Shown: positions 26,450 through 35,801 of the stretch, one piece after another
Position numbering within the stretch: position 1 is the first letter of the stretch
Layout: every line of letters begins with the position of its first letter
Source of the DNA: Bacteroidales bacterium
GTDB lineage: Bacteria; Bacteroidota; Bacteroidia; Bacteroidales; UBA932
Assembly (NCBI GenBank): GCA_022777585.1
Contig: JALFFZ010000009.1
Span: forward strand, 1 to 43,674
Direction: 5' to 3'
Length of the DNA stretch: 43,674 nt
Notes under the pieces: generated by a model
The model's input: the letters and a program-made list of their open reading frames with translations, nothing else
What the model was told of the DNA's origin: nothing
The model's database searches: none
Program-made: the position numbers and the translations under genes

Positions 26450-28066
26450 ATGGCACAATACAAGGAAAATGAATTTGATGTAATAGTCATCGGCGGCGGC
26501 ATTACAGGAGCCGGAACTGCCAGAGACTGTTCATTGAGGGGGCTGAGGACGCTTCTTATCGAGAGAAACGACATTGCGGACGGAGCTACCGGAAGGAATC
26601 ACGGACTTTTGCACAGCGGGGCGAGATATGCCGTCACTGATCAGGAGTCCGCCACCGAGTGCATCCAGGAGAATATGATTCTGAAAAGAGTCGCAAATCA
26701 TTGTGTGGATGATACTTCCGGATTCTTTATCACCTTGCCGGAGGATGACCTTGCCTATCAGGCGAAATTCGTCGAGGCCTGTACCAAGGCTGGCATAAAG
26801 GCTGAGGTCATTGACCCGAAGGAAGCTGTCAGGCTTGAGCCGTCAGTCAATCCGGACATCATCGGGGCGGTCAGGGTTCCGGATGGTTCCGTGGATCCTT
26901 TCAGGCTTTGCTCATCCAATGTCGTGGATGCAAAGCTTCACGGTGCAAAAGTCCTTGTATATACTGAGGTTACGGGTTTCATTTTCGAAGGGACCAATAT
27001 TGTCGGAGTGAAAGTACACGACAAAAAGTCTGGTGAGGATGCCGAATACAGGGCGCCTATTACCGTCAATGCCGGAGGAATCTGGGGACATCATATCGCT
27101 GAATTGGCCGGTGCCCAGATCGGTATGTTTCCTGCGAAGGGAGCCCTCCTGATTTTTGCGCACAGGGTCAACGGTATTGTCCTGAACCGTTGCCGCAAGC
27201 CTGCCAATGCTGACATACTTGTGCCGGGAGATACTGTCTGCGTAATTGGAACCACCTCTACTAAAGTGCCTTTTGAGGAATGTGACAATATGAGGGTGAC
27301 TCCGGATGAAGTCCAGCTCCTCATCTCTGAAGGAGAAAAACTCGCACCTTGTCTCGGTGAGACGAGAATACTAAGGGCATATGCAGGAGTAAGGCCGCTT
27401 GTATCTGCCGACAATGACCCGAGCGGAAGAAGCATAAGCAGAGGCATTGTCCTCTTTGACCACGAGAAGCGCGACGGAATAGGGGGATTCATTACAATTA
27501 CAGGAGGTAAGTTGATGACTTACAGACTTATGGCAGAGATGGCAACTGACCTCGTCTGCGAGAAGCTTCATTCCGCCTCAAAATGCGAAACCCGCACTAC
27601 CCCGCTTCCTGGTTCCGGACATGGCGATGTCAGAGAGGTTTCGAAGAAAATATGGGCCAATCCTACCACTGCGCAGAAAGCGACAGCGGGCAGGGTCGGG
27701 AGCCTTGCTTCAGGTATAAAACTCAAATCCATTGAGGAACAGAGCCTTGTATGCGAATGCGAGGAGGTCCCGGAAAGCGAAGTCGATAATGCAATCAAGA
27801 ACCTCGACGTGCACAATCTCGTTGACCTCAGGAGGAGGACAAGGGTCGGCATGGGTACCTGTCAGGGTGAACTTTGCGCCTGCAGGGCTGCAGGACTTCT
27901 TGGAAAGGCTCAAGGCTGTGCGGAAAGGGCAAGGAAGGACCTGGTCAATTTCATGAATGAAAGATGGAAAGGTATCTTCCCTATTGCCTGGGGAGAATCG
28001 CTCAGGGAGGCAGAGTTCACCGAATGGGTATATTCTGAATGTCTCGGGCTCAGTGAGCAGGAATAA
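26450..28066 (+). CDS. glpA: Anaerobic glycerol-3-phosphate dehydrogenase subunit A
   Basis: FDVIVIGGGITGAGTARDCSLRGLRTLLIERNDIADGATGRNHGLLHSGARYAV; C-terminal BFD-like [2Fe-2S] region; followed by glpB and glpC. Confidence 0.95.
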   Translation: MAQYKENEFDVIVIGGGITGAGTARDCSLRGLRTLLIERNDIADGATGRNHGLLHSGARYAVTDQESATECIQENMILKRVANHCVDDTSGFFITLPEDDLAYQAKFVEACTKAGIKAEVIDPKEAVRLEPSVNPDIIGAVRVPDGSVDPFRLCSSNVVDAKLHGAKVLVYTEVTGFIFEGTNIVGVKVHDKKSGEDAEYRAPITVNAGGIWGHHIAELAGAQIGMFPAKGALLIFAHRVNGIVLNRCRKPANADILVPGDTVCVIGTTSTKVPFEECDNMRVTPDEVQLLISEGEKLAPCLGETRILRAYAGVRPLVSADNDPSGRSISRGIVLFDHEKRDGIGGFITITGGKLMTYRLMAEMATDLVCEKLHSASKCETRTTPLPGSGHGDVREVSKKIWANPTTAQKATAGRVGSLASGIKLKSIEEQSLVCECEEVPESEVDNAIKNLDVHNLVDLRRRTRVGMGTCQGELCACRAAGLLGKAQGCAERARKDLVNFMNERWKGIFPIAWGESLREAEFTEWVYSECLGLSEQE

Positions 28067-28096
28067 CAAAGCATTGATTATCAAAAAGATAAAAAT

Positions 28097-29347
28097 ATGA
28101 AATTCGATACAGTAATAATCGGAGGCGGTCTTTCGGGCCTGATTTGCGGACTGAGGCTCCAGAGAAGTGGCAGGAAATGCGCAATTGTCTCGGCCGGGCA
28201 GAATGCCATGCATTTCTTCTCCGGCGGATTCGGTCTCCTCTCAAGAATGCCTGACGGCAGTGCTGTTGACTCCCCTATTGAGGCTATTGAAGGGCTTCCT
28301 GCTGAACATCCGTACAGAAAAATAGGTAAGGACAATGTCTCTTCATACGCCAGTGAGGTCGTTCCAATGTTCGAGTCCTGTGGAATCAAGCTGAGAGGCA
28401 ATGCAGTGAAGAATGGCTGGATGATTTCCGCATCCGGCCTGCCGAAGAGAACTTGGCTTACGGTTTACGACGTTGACATTTACGAGACGAAAGACTTCAG
28501 ACCAGGCGACAATATTCTGCTTGTGAACATTGAGGGATTCCTGGATTTCAATACCTCATTCATTGCGGAAGCATTGGAGAAGAAGGGAGCGAAATGCAGA
28601 ATCGCTGCTGTTTCAACTGATGACATCAGGGCTTTGAGAAAAAATCCGAGCGAGATGCGCTCCTCCAACATTGCCAAGATGATGAGTCGTAAGGATGCAC
28701 GCGAAAGATTCGTGGCAGAAGTGAATAAGATTAGCCATGATACTGATACTGTGATACTTCCTGCAGTTTTCGGGCTCAAGGGAAGTGAAGAGGTGGAGGA
28801 CATTCGCAAGAGCGTGGATGGAAACGTTGTCTTTGTCGGGACTCTGCCGCCATCAGTACCGGGAGTTCGCACCCAGATGAAGCTCAAGAACGCATTCGAA
28901 GAGGCAGGGGGCGTATTCCTGATGGGTGACAAGGTCAATGGAATCGAGGTGAAAGATGGAAAGGTTGTTTCCGTAAGCACGGCAAACCTTGAGGAAATCA
29001 GGCTTGAGGCCGACAGTTTCGTCCTTGCCTCAGGCAGTTATTTCGGACACGGTCTCGTAGCAGACAGGGAAAAGGTCAGCGAAACAGTATTCGGACTGGA
29101 CGTTGAATGTAACGGGGACAGGAACAACTGGTACAATCCCGACTTCTTCAAATCCCAGGCTTACCTCTCATTCGGTGCGGCAACAGACAATGAACTTAAG
29201 GGTATTAAGAATGGAGAAGTAATTGAAAATCTGTATGTTGCAGGTTCTGTTCTGGGAGGTTGCAATCCACTTTATGAGGGTAGCGGAGCCGGAATCGCAA
29301 TAATGACTGCAATGTACATTTCGGACAAGATTTCAAGCAGAAAGTAG
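28097..29347 (+). CDS. glpB: Anaerobic glycerol-3-phosphate dehydrogenase subunit B
   Basis: FDTVIIGGGLSGLICGLRLQRSGRKCAIVSAGQNAMHFFSGGFGLL; YEGSGAGIAIMTAMYISDKI. Confidence 0.93.
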   Translation: MKFDTVIIGGGLSGLICGLRLQRSGRKCAIVSAGQNAMHFFSGGFGLLSRMPDGSAVDSPIEAIEGLPAEHPYRKIGKDNVSSYASEVVPMFESCGIKLRGNAVKNGWMISASGLPKRTWLTVYDVDIYETKDFRPGDNILLVNIEGFLDFNTSFIAEALEKKGAKCRIAAVSTDDIRALRKNPSEMRSSNIAKMMSRKDARERFVAEVNKISHDTDTVILPAVFGLKGSEEVEDIRKSVDGNVVFVGTLPPSVPGVRTQMKLKNAFEEAGGVFLMGDKVNGIEVKDGKVVSVSTANLEEIRLEADSFVLASGSYFGHGLVADREKVSETVFGLDVECNGDRNNWYNPDFFKSQAYLSFGAATDNELKGIKNGEVIENLYVAGSVLGGCNPLYEGSGAGIAIMTAMYISDKISSRK

Positions 29348-29368
29348 TTTCGTTCAGACAATTATAAA

Positions 29369-30604
29369 ATGAAAACAGAAAATATCGATAATTTCGAACA
29401 GTGTATCAAGTGCACAATCTGTACGGTTTACTGCCCTGTAGTGCCGGTAAATCCGGCATATCCAGGACCAAAGCAGGCCGGACCGGACGGTGAGAGGCTG
29501 AGAATCAAGAACAATTATTTCTTTGACGAGGCTCTTAAATATTGTCTGAACTGCAAGCGTTGCGATGTTGCATGCCCTTCAGGAGTACGTATTTCCGACA
29601 TGATTCAGGAGGCAAGAATCAATTTCAGCAAGAAGAAGCCGAAACTACGCGACATGATGCTCGCAAGTACTGATTTTATGGGTACGATGGCAACTCCATT
29701 CGCCCCTGTCGTAAATGCTGTCCTTCCGCTCAAGCCGGTAAAGGCTGTATTGGATGGTGTTATGGGCATTGACCACCGCAGGCAGTTCCCTAAATACACT
29801 GGCACAAAGTTCGAAACCTGGTTCAAGAAGGAGGCAGCGGACAGGCAGGCTGGATTCAAGAGGCACATCGCATATTTCCACGGCTGCTATGTGAACTACA
29901 ACTATCCTCAGCTTGGTAAGGACTTCGTCAAGGTAATGAATGCCCTCGGTTACGGCGTGAATCTGATTGACAAGGAGAAATGCTGCGGTGTGGCAATGAT
30001 TGTAAACGGAATGGCTGATTCCGCGAAGAAGAATGCAAGGCACAATGTCAATGCCCTCAGCAAGGCTATCCCCGGCAATGAGAAGATTCTTACCTCTTCA
30101 TCAACCTGCGTCCTTACGATGAGGGATGAGTATCCTGAACTACTGAAAGTGGACAATTCTGCTGTCAGGGACAGTCTCGCCCTCGGCACGAAATTCATTT
30201 TCAGCCTCATTGACAGCGGCAAGGTAAAGTTGGCTTTCAAGAAGGACTACAAAGCGCGCATCGCCTACCACACTCCTTGCCATCTTGAGAAACTCGGCTG
30301 GGGAGTATTCTCGACATCTGTCCTGAAAATGATTCCTGGAGTTGAATTTACTCTTCTTGACAGCAATTGCTGCGGAATATCAGGAACTTACGGATTCAAG
30401 AAAGAGAATTATGATGCCTCCCAGGCTATTGGCGCTCCATTGTTCGAGCAAATCAGTAGAATCAATCCAGACTTTGTCGCCTGCGACTGCGAAACCTGCA
30501 AATGGCAGATCGAAATGTCCACCGGATACACGGTCAAGAATCCGATCAGCATACTTGCCGAGGCTCTTGACCTCGAAGAAACGGCTAAACTGAACAACCA
30601 ATAA
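29369..30604 (+). CDS. glpC: Anaerobic glycerol-3-phosphate dehydrogenase subunit C
   Basis: Two ferredoxin clusters (CIKCTICTVYCPV, CLNCKRCDVACPSGV) and two CCG domains (CCGVAM, CCGISGTYG). Confidence 0.94.
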   Translation: MKTENIDNFEQCIKCTICTVYCPVVPVNPAYPGPKQAGPDGERLRIKNNYFFDEALKYCLNCKRCDVACPSGVRISDMIQEARINFSKKKPKLRDMMLASTDFMGTMATPFAPVVNAVLPLKPVKAVLDGVMGIDHRRQFPKYTGTKFETWFKKEAADRQAGFKRHIAYFHGCYVNYNYPQLGKDFVKVMNALGYGVNLIDKEKCCGVAMIVNGMADSAKKNARHNVNALSKAIPGNEKILTSSSTCVLTMRDEYPELLKVDNSAVRDSLALGTKFIFSLIDSGKVKLAFKKDYKARIAYHTPCHLEKLGWGVFSTSVLKMIPGVEFTLLDSNCCGISGTYGFKKENYDASQAIGAPLFEQISRINPDFVACDCETCKWQIEMSTGYTVKNPISILAEALDLEETAKLNNQ

Positions 30605-30612
30605 TATTGCTT

Positions 30613-30651
30613 GAGCAGCCCTCGTCCGAAAAGGAACGGGGGCTGTTCTTT
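30613..30651 (+). terminator. Rho-independent-like terminator after glpC
   Basis: AGCAGCCCTCGT / ACGGGGGCTGTT stem followed by CTTT. Confidence 0.65.
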
Positions 30652-30685
30652 ACCAAATCCACTTATAGCATTAAGGTAGTTCAGT

Positions 30686-31393
30686 CTAGATATTGGCAGA
30701 CAAGATTACATCAGAAATAAGGCGATGACCTTCTTCATTGGGATGCATACCGTCCTCACAGAGATAATCTGAATAATTCCTCTTAGACAGAAAGCAGGAA
30801 GTTATATCAATGACAGGGACGCTACATGAGGATGCAAGCCTGTACAGCTCAAGATTATACATCTCATGCCAGTTTGAAATGGGGGTTACGCTGCCGCCAA
30901 GCCAGTCAAGCACATTTCCTGCCTTTTCAGGGACGAAATCCTTGGTTATATTCCGAAAGAATTTCAATGGATCAATCGGTGGCAAGGTAAGTACGACTGG
31001 AGAACATCCTGCGACACGCACAGAATCAATCATTTCCTTGTAATAGGCGAAAAATTCTGCTGGCCACGTATCAGGAGCAAAATCGCCACACGGATTCTCG
31101 GATATAGCTTTCCAGTCGTGATTGGAGTCATTGCCTCCGAACTCGAGAAGAGCATATTGTGCGTCTTCAATTTGAACAATATGTCTCTTAATGTCACGCA
31201 AACCTCGTCTTACCGTATTGCCGAAACGTCCGAAATTGTTGATTTTGGCTCCAAGTTTCCTCTCGCAGATGGAGGTGAAGGACTTATCCGATATTACATA
31301 CCGCAGTTCGCCCGTACATTGACTATCAGTTACAATACCCTTCATGACCGAATCTCCAAATGACACAATTACCTTATTCTCAAATAGTTTCAT
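30686..31393 (-). CDS. SGNH/GDSL hydrolase family protein
   Basis: IVSFGDSVMKG (block I), LLEFGGNDSNHDW (block III), DGMHPNEEGHRLISD (block V). Likely ATG at 31393; ORF track start is 31453. Confidence 0.88.
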   Translation of the reverse strand: MKLFENKVIVSFGDSVMKGIVTDSQCTGELRYVISDKSFTSICERKLGAKINNFGRFGNTVRRGLRDIKRHIVQIEDAQYALLEFGGNDSNHDWKAISENPCGDFAPDTWPAEFFAYYKEMIDSVRVAGCSPVVLTLPPIDPLKFFRNITKDFVPEKAGNVLDWLGGSVTPISNWHEMYNLELYRLASSCSVPVIDITSCFLSKRNYSDYLCEDGMHPNEEGHRLISDVILSANI

Positions 31394-31451
31394 ATTGTCA
31401 TACACATTAATAACATAAATGTTATAAACAATCTTCTTCAGAAGACATTGC

Positions 31452-31459
31452 AAAGGTAC
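31452..31459 (-). promoter_or_regulatory. Putative -7 element (TACCTTTG) for the SGNH hydrolase gene
   Basis: CAAAGGTA on + strand. Confidence 0.4.
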
Positions 31460-31507
31460 AATAAGGTCTCAATGCCGGAAAAGAATGTCCATTTGCATGT
31501 AAGAATA

Positions 31508-31540
31508 GTGACAGAAATAGAGAATTTGTGACTAAAATAG
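31508..31540 (+). promoter_or_regulatory. Pair of 13-bp direct repeats GTGACAGAAATAG / GTGACTAAAATAG, 20-bp periodicity
   Basis: Copies at 31508-31520 and 31528-31540, just upstream of the -7 element; a third partial copy (GTGACTAAAG) at 31591. Confidence 0.6.
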
Positions 31541-31562
31541 CATATAATTGACGAATATACAC

Positions 31563-31570
31563 TATATTTG
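31563..31570 (+). promoter_or_regulatory. Putative -7 element (TATATTTG) for the LytTR gene
   Basis: TAnnTTTG match 33 bp upstream of the ATG at 31603. Confidence 0.5.
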
Positions 31571-31602
31571 CGTTCGTCACACCACTAAAAGTGACTAAAG
31601 AT

Positions 31603-32409
31603 ATGGTAGAACTGAAGGAAGTGTTCAATAGATTCGCACCTCAGATTATTTATATCATTGCGGTGCCTGTATTTTTCATAGCTTTCCTGCTTGTGTACTC
31701 ACCGGGATGGTGTGTACGCTTCCTTGACTTCGGAAAGTTCGGATATTACTTCCATGTCACGATGCTGACCTGTATAGTCGCCGGAGGTTGCGGACTCGGA
31801 AGGAGCATTCTGTATGTACTGCGAAGGAAAATCACCAATACTGTGTACTACGCCTGGTGTCTTCTGGAGATGGTTGTGTCTTCATTGTTTGCAGCACTCT
31901 ACATCTGGCTGATGAGCAGGATGGAAATCGCATATTTTCCGGCAGTAGCGCAGTCATTCGCCATGATTTCCCTGACCTGTATCTATCCCTATACAGTCAT
32001 TCATATTGCCTTATTGCTGCATTATACAAAGAAAAAATCCGAATCGGCAGTAGCTCTGCAAGATGACCGTATCAGATTCTATGACAACAGGAAAAACCTC
32101 AAGTTCGCGGCAATGGTGTCTTCCGTCTTCTATTTGAGCGCTGATGAGAATTATGTGAACATCCACTATACTGATGACAACGGAAAGATGCAGGCTTTCG
32201 TTTTGCGCTCATCAATGAAAAGCATTGAGGAACTCTGCGCCTCACATTCTCTTGTAAGATGCCACCGATCCTATATTGTCAATCCTGAACATGTCCGTAT
32301 CCTTAGGAAGGACTCAAGAGGACTTCTGTTTGCTGACCTCGACACTCCGGAGCCTGTAAGTGTCCCTGTGACAAAGACTTATTATGACAGGCTCGCGGAA
32401 TTGATTTGA
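31603..32409 (+). CDS. Membrane-anchored LytTR-domain transcriptional regulator (no receiver domain)
   Basis: About four N-terminal TM helices; C-terminal LytTR (VFYLSADENYVNIHYTDDNGKMQAFVLRSSMKSIEE...LVRCHRSYIVNPEHV). Confidence 0.9.
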   Translation: MVELKEVFNRFAPQIIYIIAVPVFFIAFLLVYSPGWCVRFLDFGKFGYYFHVTMLTCIVAGGCGLGRSILYVLRRKITNTVYYAWCLLEMVVSSLFAALYIWLMSRMEIAYFPAVAQSFAMISLTCIYPYTVIHIALLLHYTKKKSESAVALQDDRIRFYDNRKNLKFAAMVSSVFYLSADENYVNIHYTDDNGKMQAFVLRSSMKSIEELCASHSLVRCHRSYIVNPEHVRILRKDSRGLLFADLDTPEPVSVPVTKTYYDRLAELI

Positions 32410-32420
32410 AATGCGAGTGA

Positions 32421-33344
32421 TTATCTGCTCCTCGTCTGAATACGCTTGCGGAGTGTTTTGGACAAGGATATCGGATAGTCTTCATCCGAGCTGTTCAACC
32501 ATTTGAGGGCAAGGTCATTGTCTCCCATCAGGAAGCAGGCGGTGGCAATATTGTACTCTGCGCAGGAACGTTTCATAGGATTGTTTGTGTCAAGCAGGCT
32601 GATCCAGACCTTCATTGCCTCATTCCATTTGTAATCAGAGGCATACTGAGCCGCTGCAAGCCAGGCCTCTGGGCTCTCATAATATATGAAAGTATAGGTC
32701 TCCTCTTTCCAGACAGGAGCGAATGTCCTTGCAGAGACCTCTCCAAGGTTTTCAGCGGATGATCCGATTCTATTCCAAATCGAATCTGCCGCGGCCTGAC
32801 GGCCAAGACTAGCCTCCATATTGGCTGATAGCATGCGTGTACCTGTCCAGACACGGACAGTATCACTGCCCGAAAGCGAGTCAAAACCATACAGTTTTAT
32901 AGCAACCGGGACGGAAACTGGATAGTAAGTACCTGATGTAGATGTCTTTTGTTCTTTAATCTGAACATTTCCGAACTCCGGCGCATCGAACAGGAAGACA
33001 ATGTCGCAGCCTGTATCCACTATCAGATTGATCAATGTGTCGGCATTGGAATAGACTCCCCCTACGACCTTCGGCATCTTATAGAGATTGACAGCCTCGG
33101 CGCCATTGAAATAATTCTTCTCAATCGCTGAGGCGAAGCCGTTGGCAAGACATTCATTGAAAACGGAGTCCTTTGCCGAATCCTCATTGAGATATACCAC
33201 AGCAACACTTTTGCCGTCAATTGACATTCCGGATGAAGATGGATAACGCATCTCCACATTCATGCTGAATGCCTGCGGGTCACAGGACTGCAATGCCACA
33301 AGGGCTGAAAGGGCCGCAATGGCCGATAAAAGACTCCGTTTCAT
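32421..33344 (-). CDS. DUF6340-like lipoprotein
   Basis: Lipobox ALQSC; conserved-type KSVAVVYLNEDS...; C-terminal TPR-like repeats (WNEAMKVWISLLDTNNPMKRSCAEYNIATACFLMGDNDLALKWLNSS). Confidence 0.65.
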   Translation of the reverse strand: MKRSLLSAIAALSALVALQSCDPQAFSMNVEMRYPSSSGMSIDGKSVAVVYLNEDSAKDSVFNECLANGFASAIEKNYFNGAEAVNLYKMPKVVGGVYSNADTLINLIVDTGCDIVFLFDAPEFGNVQIKEQKTSTSGTYYPVSVPVAIKLYGFDSLSGSDTVRVWTGTRMLSANMEASLGRQAAADSIWNRIGSSAENLGEVSARTFAPVWKEETYTFIYYESPEAWLAAAQYASDYKWNEAMKVWISLLDTNNPMKRSCAEYNIATACFLMGDNDLALKWLNSSDEDYPISLSKTLRKRIQTRSR

Positions 33345-33350
33345 AATCCT

Positions 33351-34703
33351 TTAATCTACAAATGTTACGAAATCGCCGACGAGATCATATTCGTCAGCCT
33401 CCGTAATCCTGACTTTGAAGAATCGGCCGACAAGATTGTCAGCGCTCTCCCCCATTGTCTCAGGTTCAAATTTCACCAATATTTCACCGTCAACCTCAGG
33501 GCTCTCGTATTCACTCCGGCAAACGATTATTCCATCATTGACGTAATCGGCAAGCACAACAACTTCCGTTCCTATACGGGACTCATTGAATCCTGAAGAA
33601 ATAAGACTCTGCTCATTCATCAGTATGTCAAGCCTTTCCTTCTTGACTTCCTCGGGTACCGAATCCGGGAAATGCTCTGCATCATAGGTGCCTTCCTCCT
33701 CGGAATATGTAAATGCTCCAAGTCTCTCAAAATGAGCAACTTTTACAAAGTCAAGCAACTCATTGAACTCTTCCTCACCTTCTCCCGGATGGCCCACTAT
33801 CATCGTTGTCCTGAGCACGATTCCCGGCACCTTTTCCCTCATTTTCCGGATGAGTTCCCTTGTCCAGCGACCGTCCACGTGCCTGTGCATCATATCCAGA
33901 ACCTTGTCAGAAACGTGCTGGAGAGGAATGTCTAGATAGCGGCAGACCTTCGGGTTGTCAGCCATCTGGTCGAGTACATCCTCCGGAAAATCAGCAGGAT
34001 AAGAGTAGTGAATACGAATCCTCCTGATTCCCTCAATTTCAGAAAGTTTCTCCAGAAGCTCGGCCAATGCACGCCTGTGATAAATATCCAGACCATAATA
34101 TGTCGTGTCCTGGGCAATGAGAATCAGTTCCTTGACTCCTGAATCGGCAAGAGAGCGGGCCTCAGCCAATATATCCTCCATTGGTACAGACTTGTGAGGT
34201 CCTCGGATGAAAGGAATTGCACAGTAGGAACATCTTCTGTCACAACCCTCCGAAATTTTGAGATATGCGTATGGCAATGCCGCATCTTTCCTGTGCCTCT
34301 CATTGGCAAGACGGGGCTTCATCCTGCAGCCAAGCGCCCTGACTACCGGAGAAAGGTCACGGGCACCATACCAGCCATCCACTTCGGGTATCATATCCGG
34401 CAATTCAGCATTGTAACGCTGTGAAAGACAGCCGAATACCAGAAGTTGACCTACTTTGCCAGCCTTTTTCAACTCAGCTGCCTCAAGAATGGCCTGGATA
34501 GACTCTTCCTTGGCATCCCCGATAAATCCACAGGTATTGACAAGGAAGTAGTCCACCGGCCTGTCATCATCCTCGGGAATGATTTCAAACCTGTCTTTGA
34601 CCTGAGCCAGAAGATGCTCGGTGTCGACAAGATTCTTTGAACAGCCGAGGGTGACAACCCTGATGGTTGAACGGCTTTTGTCAACTGATGAACAAGAATT
34701 CAT
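33351..34703 (-). CDS. rimO: Ribosomal protein S12 methylthiotransferase RimO
   Basis: VVTLGCSKNLVDTEHL, radical-SAM motif CDRRCSYCAIPFIRG, C-terminal TRAM region. Confidence 0.96.
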   Translation of the reverse strand: MNSCSSVDKSRSTIRVVTLGCSKNLVDTEHLLAQVKDRFEIIPEDDDRPVDYFLVNTCGFIGDAKEESIQAILEAAELKKAGKVGQLLVFGCLSQRYNAELPDMIPEVDGWYGARDLSPVVRALGCRMKPRLANERHRKDAALPYAYLKISEGCDRRCSYCAIPFIRGPHKSVPMEDILAEARSLADSGVKELILIAQDTTYYGLDIYHRRALAELLEKLSEIEGIRRIRIHYSYPADFPEDVLDQMADNPKVCRYLDIPLQHVSDKVLDMMHRHVDGRWTRELIRKMREKVPGIVLRTTMIVGHPGEGEEEFNELLDFVKVAHFERLGAFTYSEEEGTYDAEHFPDSVPEEVKKERLDILMNEQSLISSGFNESRIGTEVVVLADYVNDGIIVCRSEYESPEVDGEILVKFEPETMGESADNLVGRFFKVRITEADEYDLVGDFVTFVD

Positions 34704-34715
34704 TTGTCAGGTCCG

Positions 34716-35150
34716 TTATTCTTCAGTCTTCTCCTCCTCAGTCTCTGCCTCATTCTCGTCAACGAAATCGAGGGACGCGTAATTTTTCAGTTCATTGTAC
34801 CAATCCACGACTTTCTTCATGTGTGATACATAGAAACGCTCCGAGTCATAATCAGGTATTGCTTTGAGAAACAATGACTTAAGTTCATCTGAGCTGGCCT
34901 TGGATGACGGTGCGTCTGCATCGCCGAGAACTTCCTGGAGCTTGAGGAACACATCCTTGAGCTTCATTTCACCCTCAGAAGTATAGATAGCGATATCGGC
35001 AAGTGTTGTAATGCGTGCCTTCATATCAAAGCAGGTTCTCTTCTTGTCTGAGAGAGCCTCTGCAATGGCTCCGTTGCGGGCCTGTGCGAGATAAAGGAAC
35101 AGGCCGCGCTGACCTGATACTGAAAGAATCCTTGCAAGATCTGTTTTCAT
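34716..35150 (-). CDS. DUF5606 family protein
   Basis: ILSVSGQRGLFLYLAQARNGAIAEALSDKKRTCFDMKARITTLADIAIYTSEGEMKLKDVF. Confidence 0.75.
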   Translation of the reverse strand: MKTDLARILSVSGQRGLFLYLAQARNGAIAEALSDKKRTCFDMKARITTLADIAIYTSEGEMKLKDVFLKLQEVLGDADAPSSKASSDELKSLFLKAIPDYDSERFYVSHMKKVVDWYNELKNYASLDFVDENEAETEEEKTEE

Positions 35151-35168
35151 AATGTAAATATTTAATTA

Positions 35169-35801
35169 TCAATTATCTGACAATAGACGGCCAATCTGCC
35201 TGAAAACATTGTCCGCACATTGGTGCAACTCGTCTCTTGTACCGTTGTTCTCAATATAAAAATCTGCATTCCCGTCAATGCGTACCTGGCTTTCCATCCT
35301 TGAGCGCACAGCTTCCGGACCGGCATCGTCCCGGGCTGCGGCTCTGGCAATCCTGGTTTCCAGGGATGCATTGACACATACCGAGTAGTCGAACTCCTTT
35401 CTGAAGAGGGGCAATCCCAGGGCTATGGCCGACTCCATGCAGACGAATGGAATACTTCCGGCATAGCCGCACCACTCCCTATCGGTCATATGGTCACGCC
35501 ATTCTCTGAAGTCCGACAACACCGCAGGATGCACGACAGCTTCACAGTCACGCAATGCAACCTCATCATTGAAGATTCTGGAAGCCAATGCTTTACGGTC
35601 AAATCTTCCATTCTCGTCCAAAAGCCTCAAACCCAACTTCGAGGAAAGCCTTCCTACAAGTTCAGGTTCATTGTCGTACAATGCCTTGGTGCGGGAATCG
35701 GAATCATATACGGGTACTCCCCGGGAAATCAGGTATCGGCTGAGTTCAGTTTTTCCGCTTCCAATGCCTCCGCAAATCAATATGGTTCCTATCTTCCTCA
35801 T
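35169..35801 (-). CDS. coaE: Dephospho-CoA kinase
   Basis: ILICGGIGSGKTELSRYLISRGVPVYDSDSRTKALYD. ATG at 35801 (MRKIGTI) preferred over 35819. Confidence 0.92.
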   Translation of the reverse strand: MRKIGTILICGGIGSGKTELSRYLISRGVPVYDSDSRTKALYDNEPELVGRLSSKLGLRLLDENGRFDRKALASRIFNDEVALRDCEAVVHPAVLSDFREWRDHMTDREWCGYAGSIPFVCMESAIALGLPLFRKEFDYSVCVNASLETRIARAAARDDAGPEAVRSRMESQVRIDGNADFYIENNGTRDELHQCADNVFRQIGRLLSDN

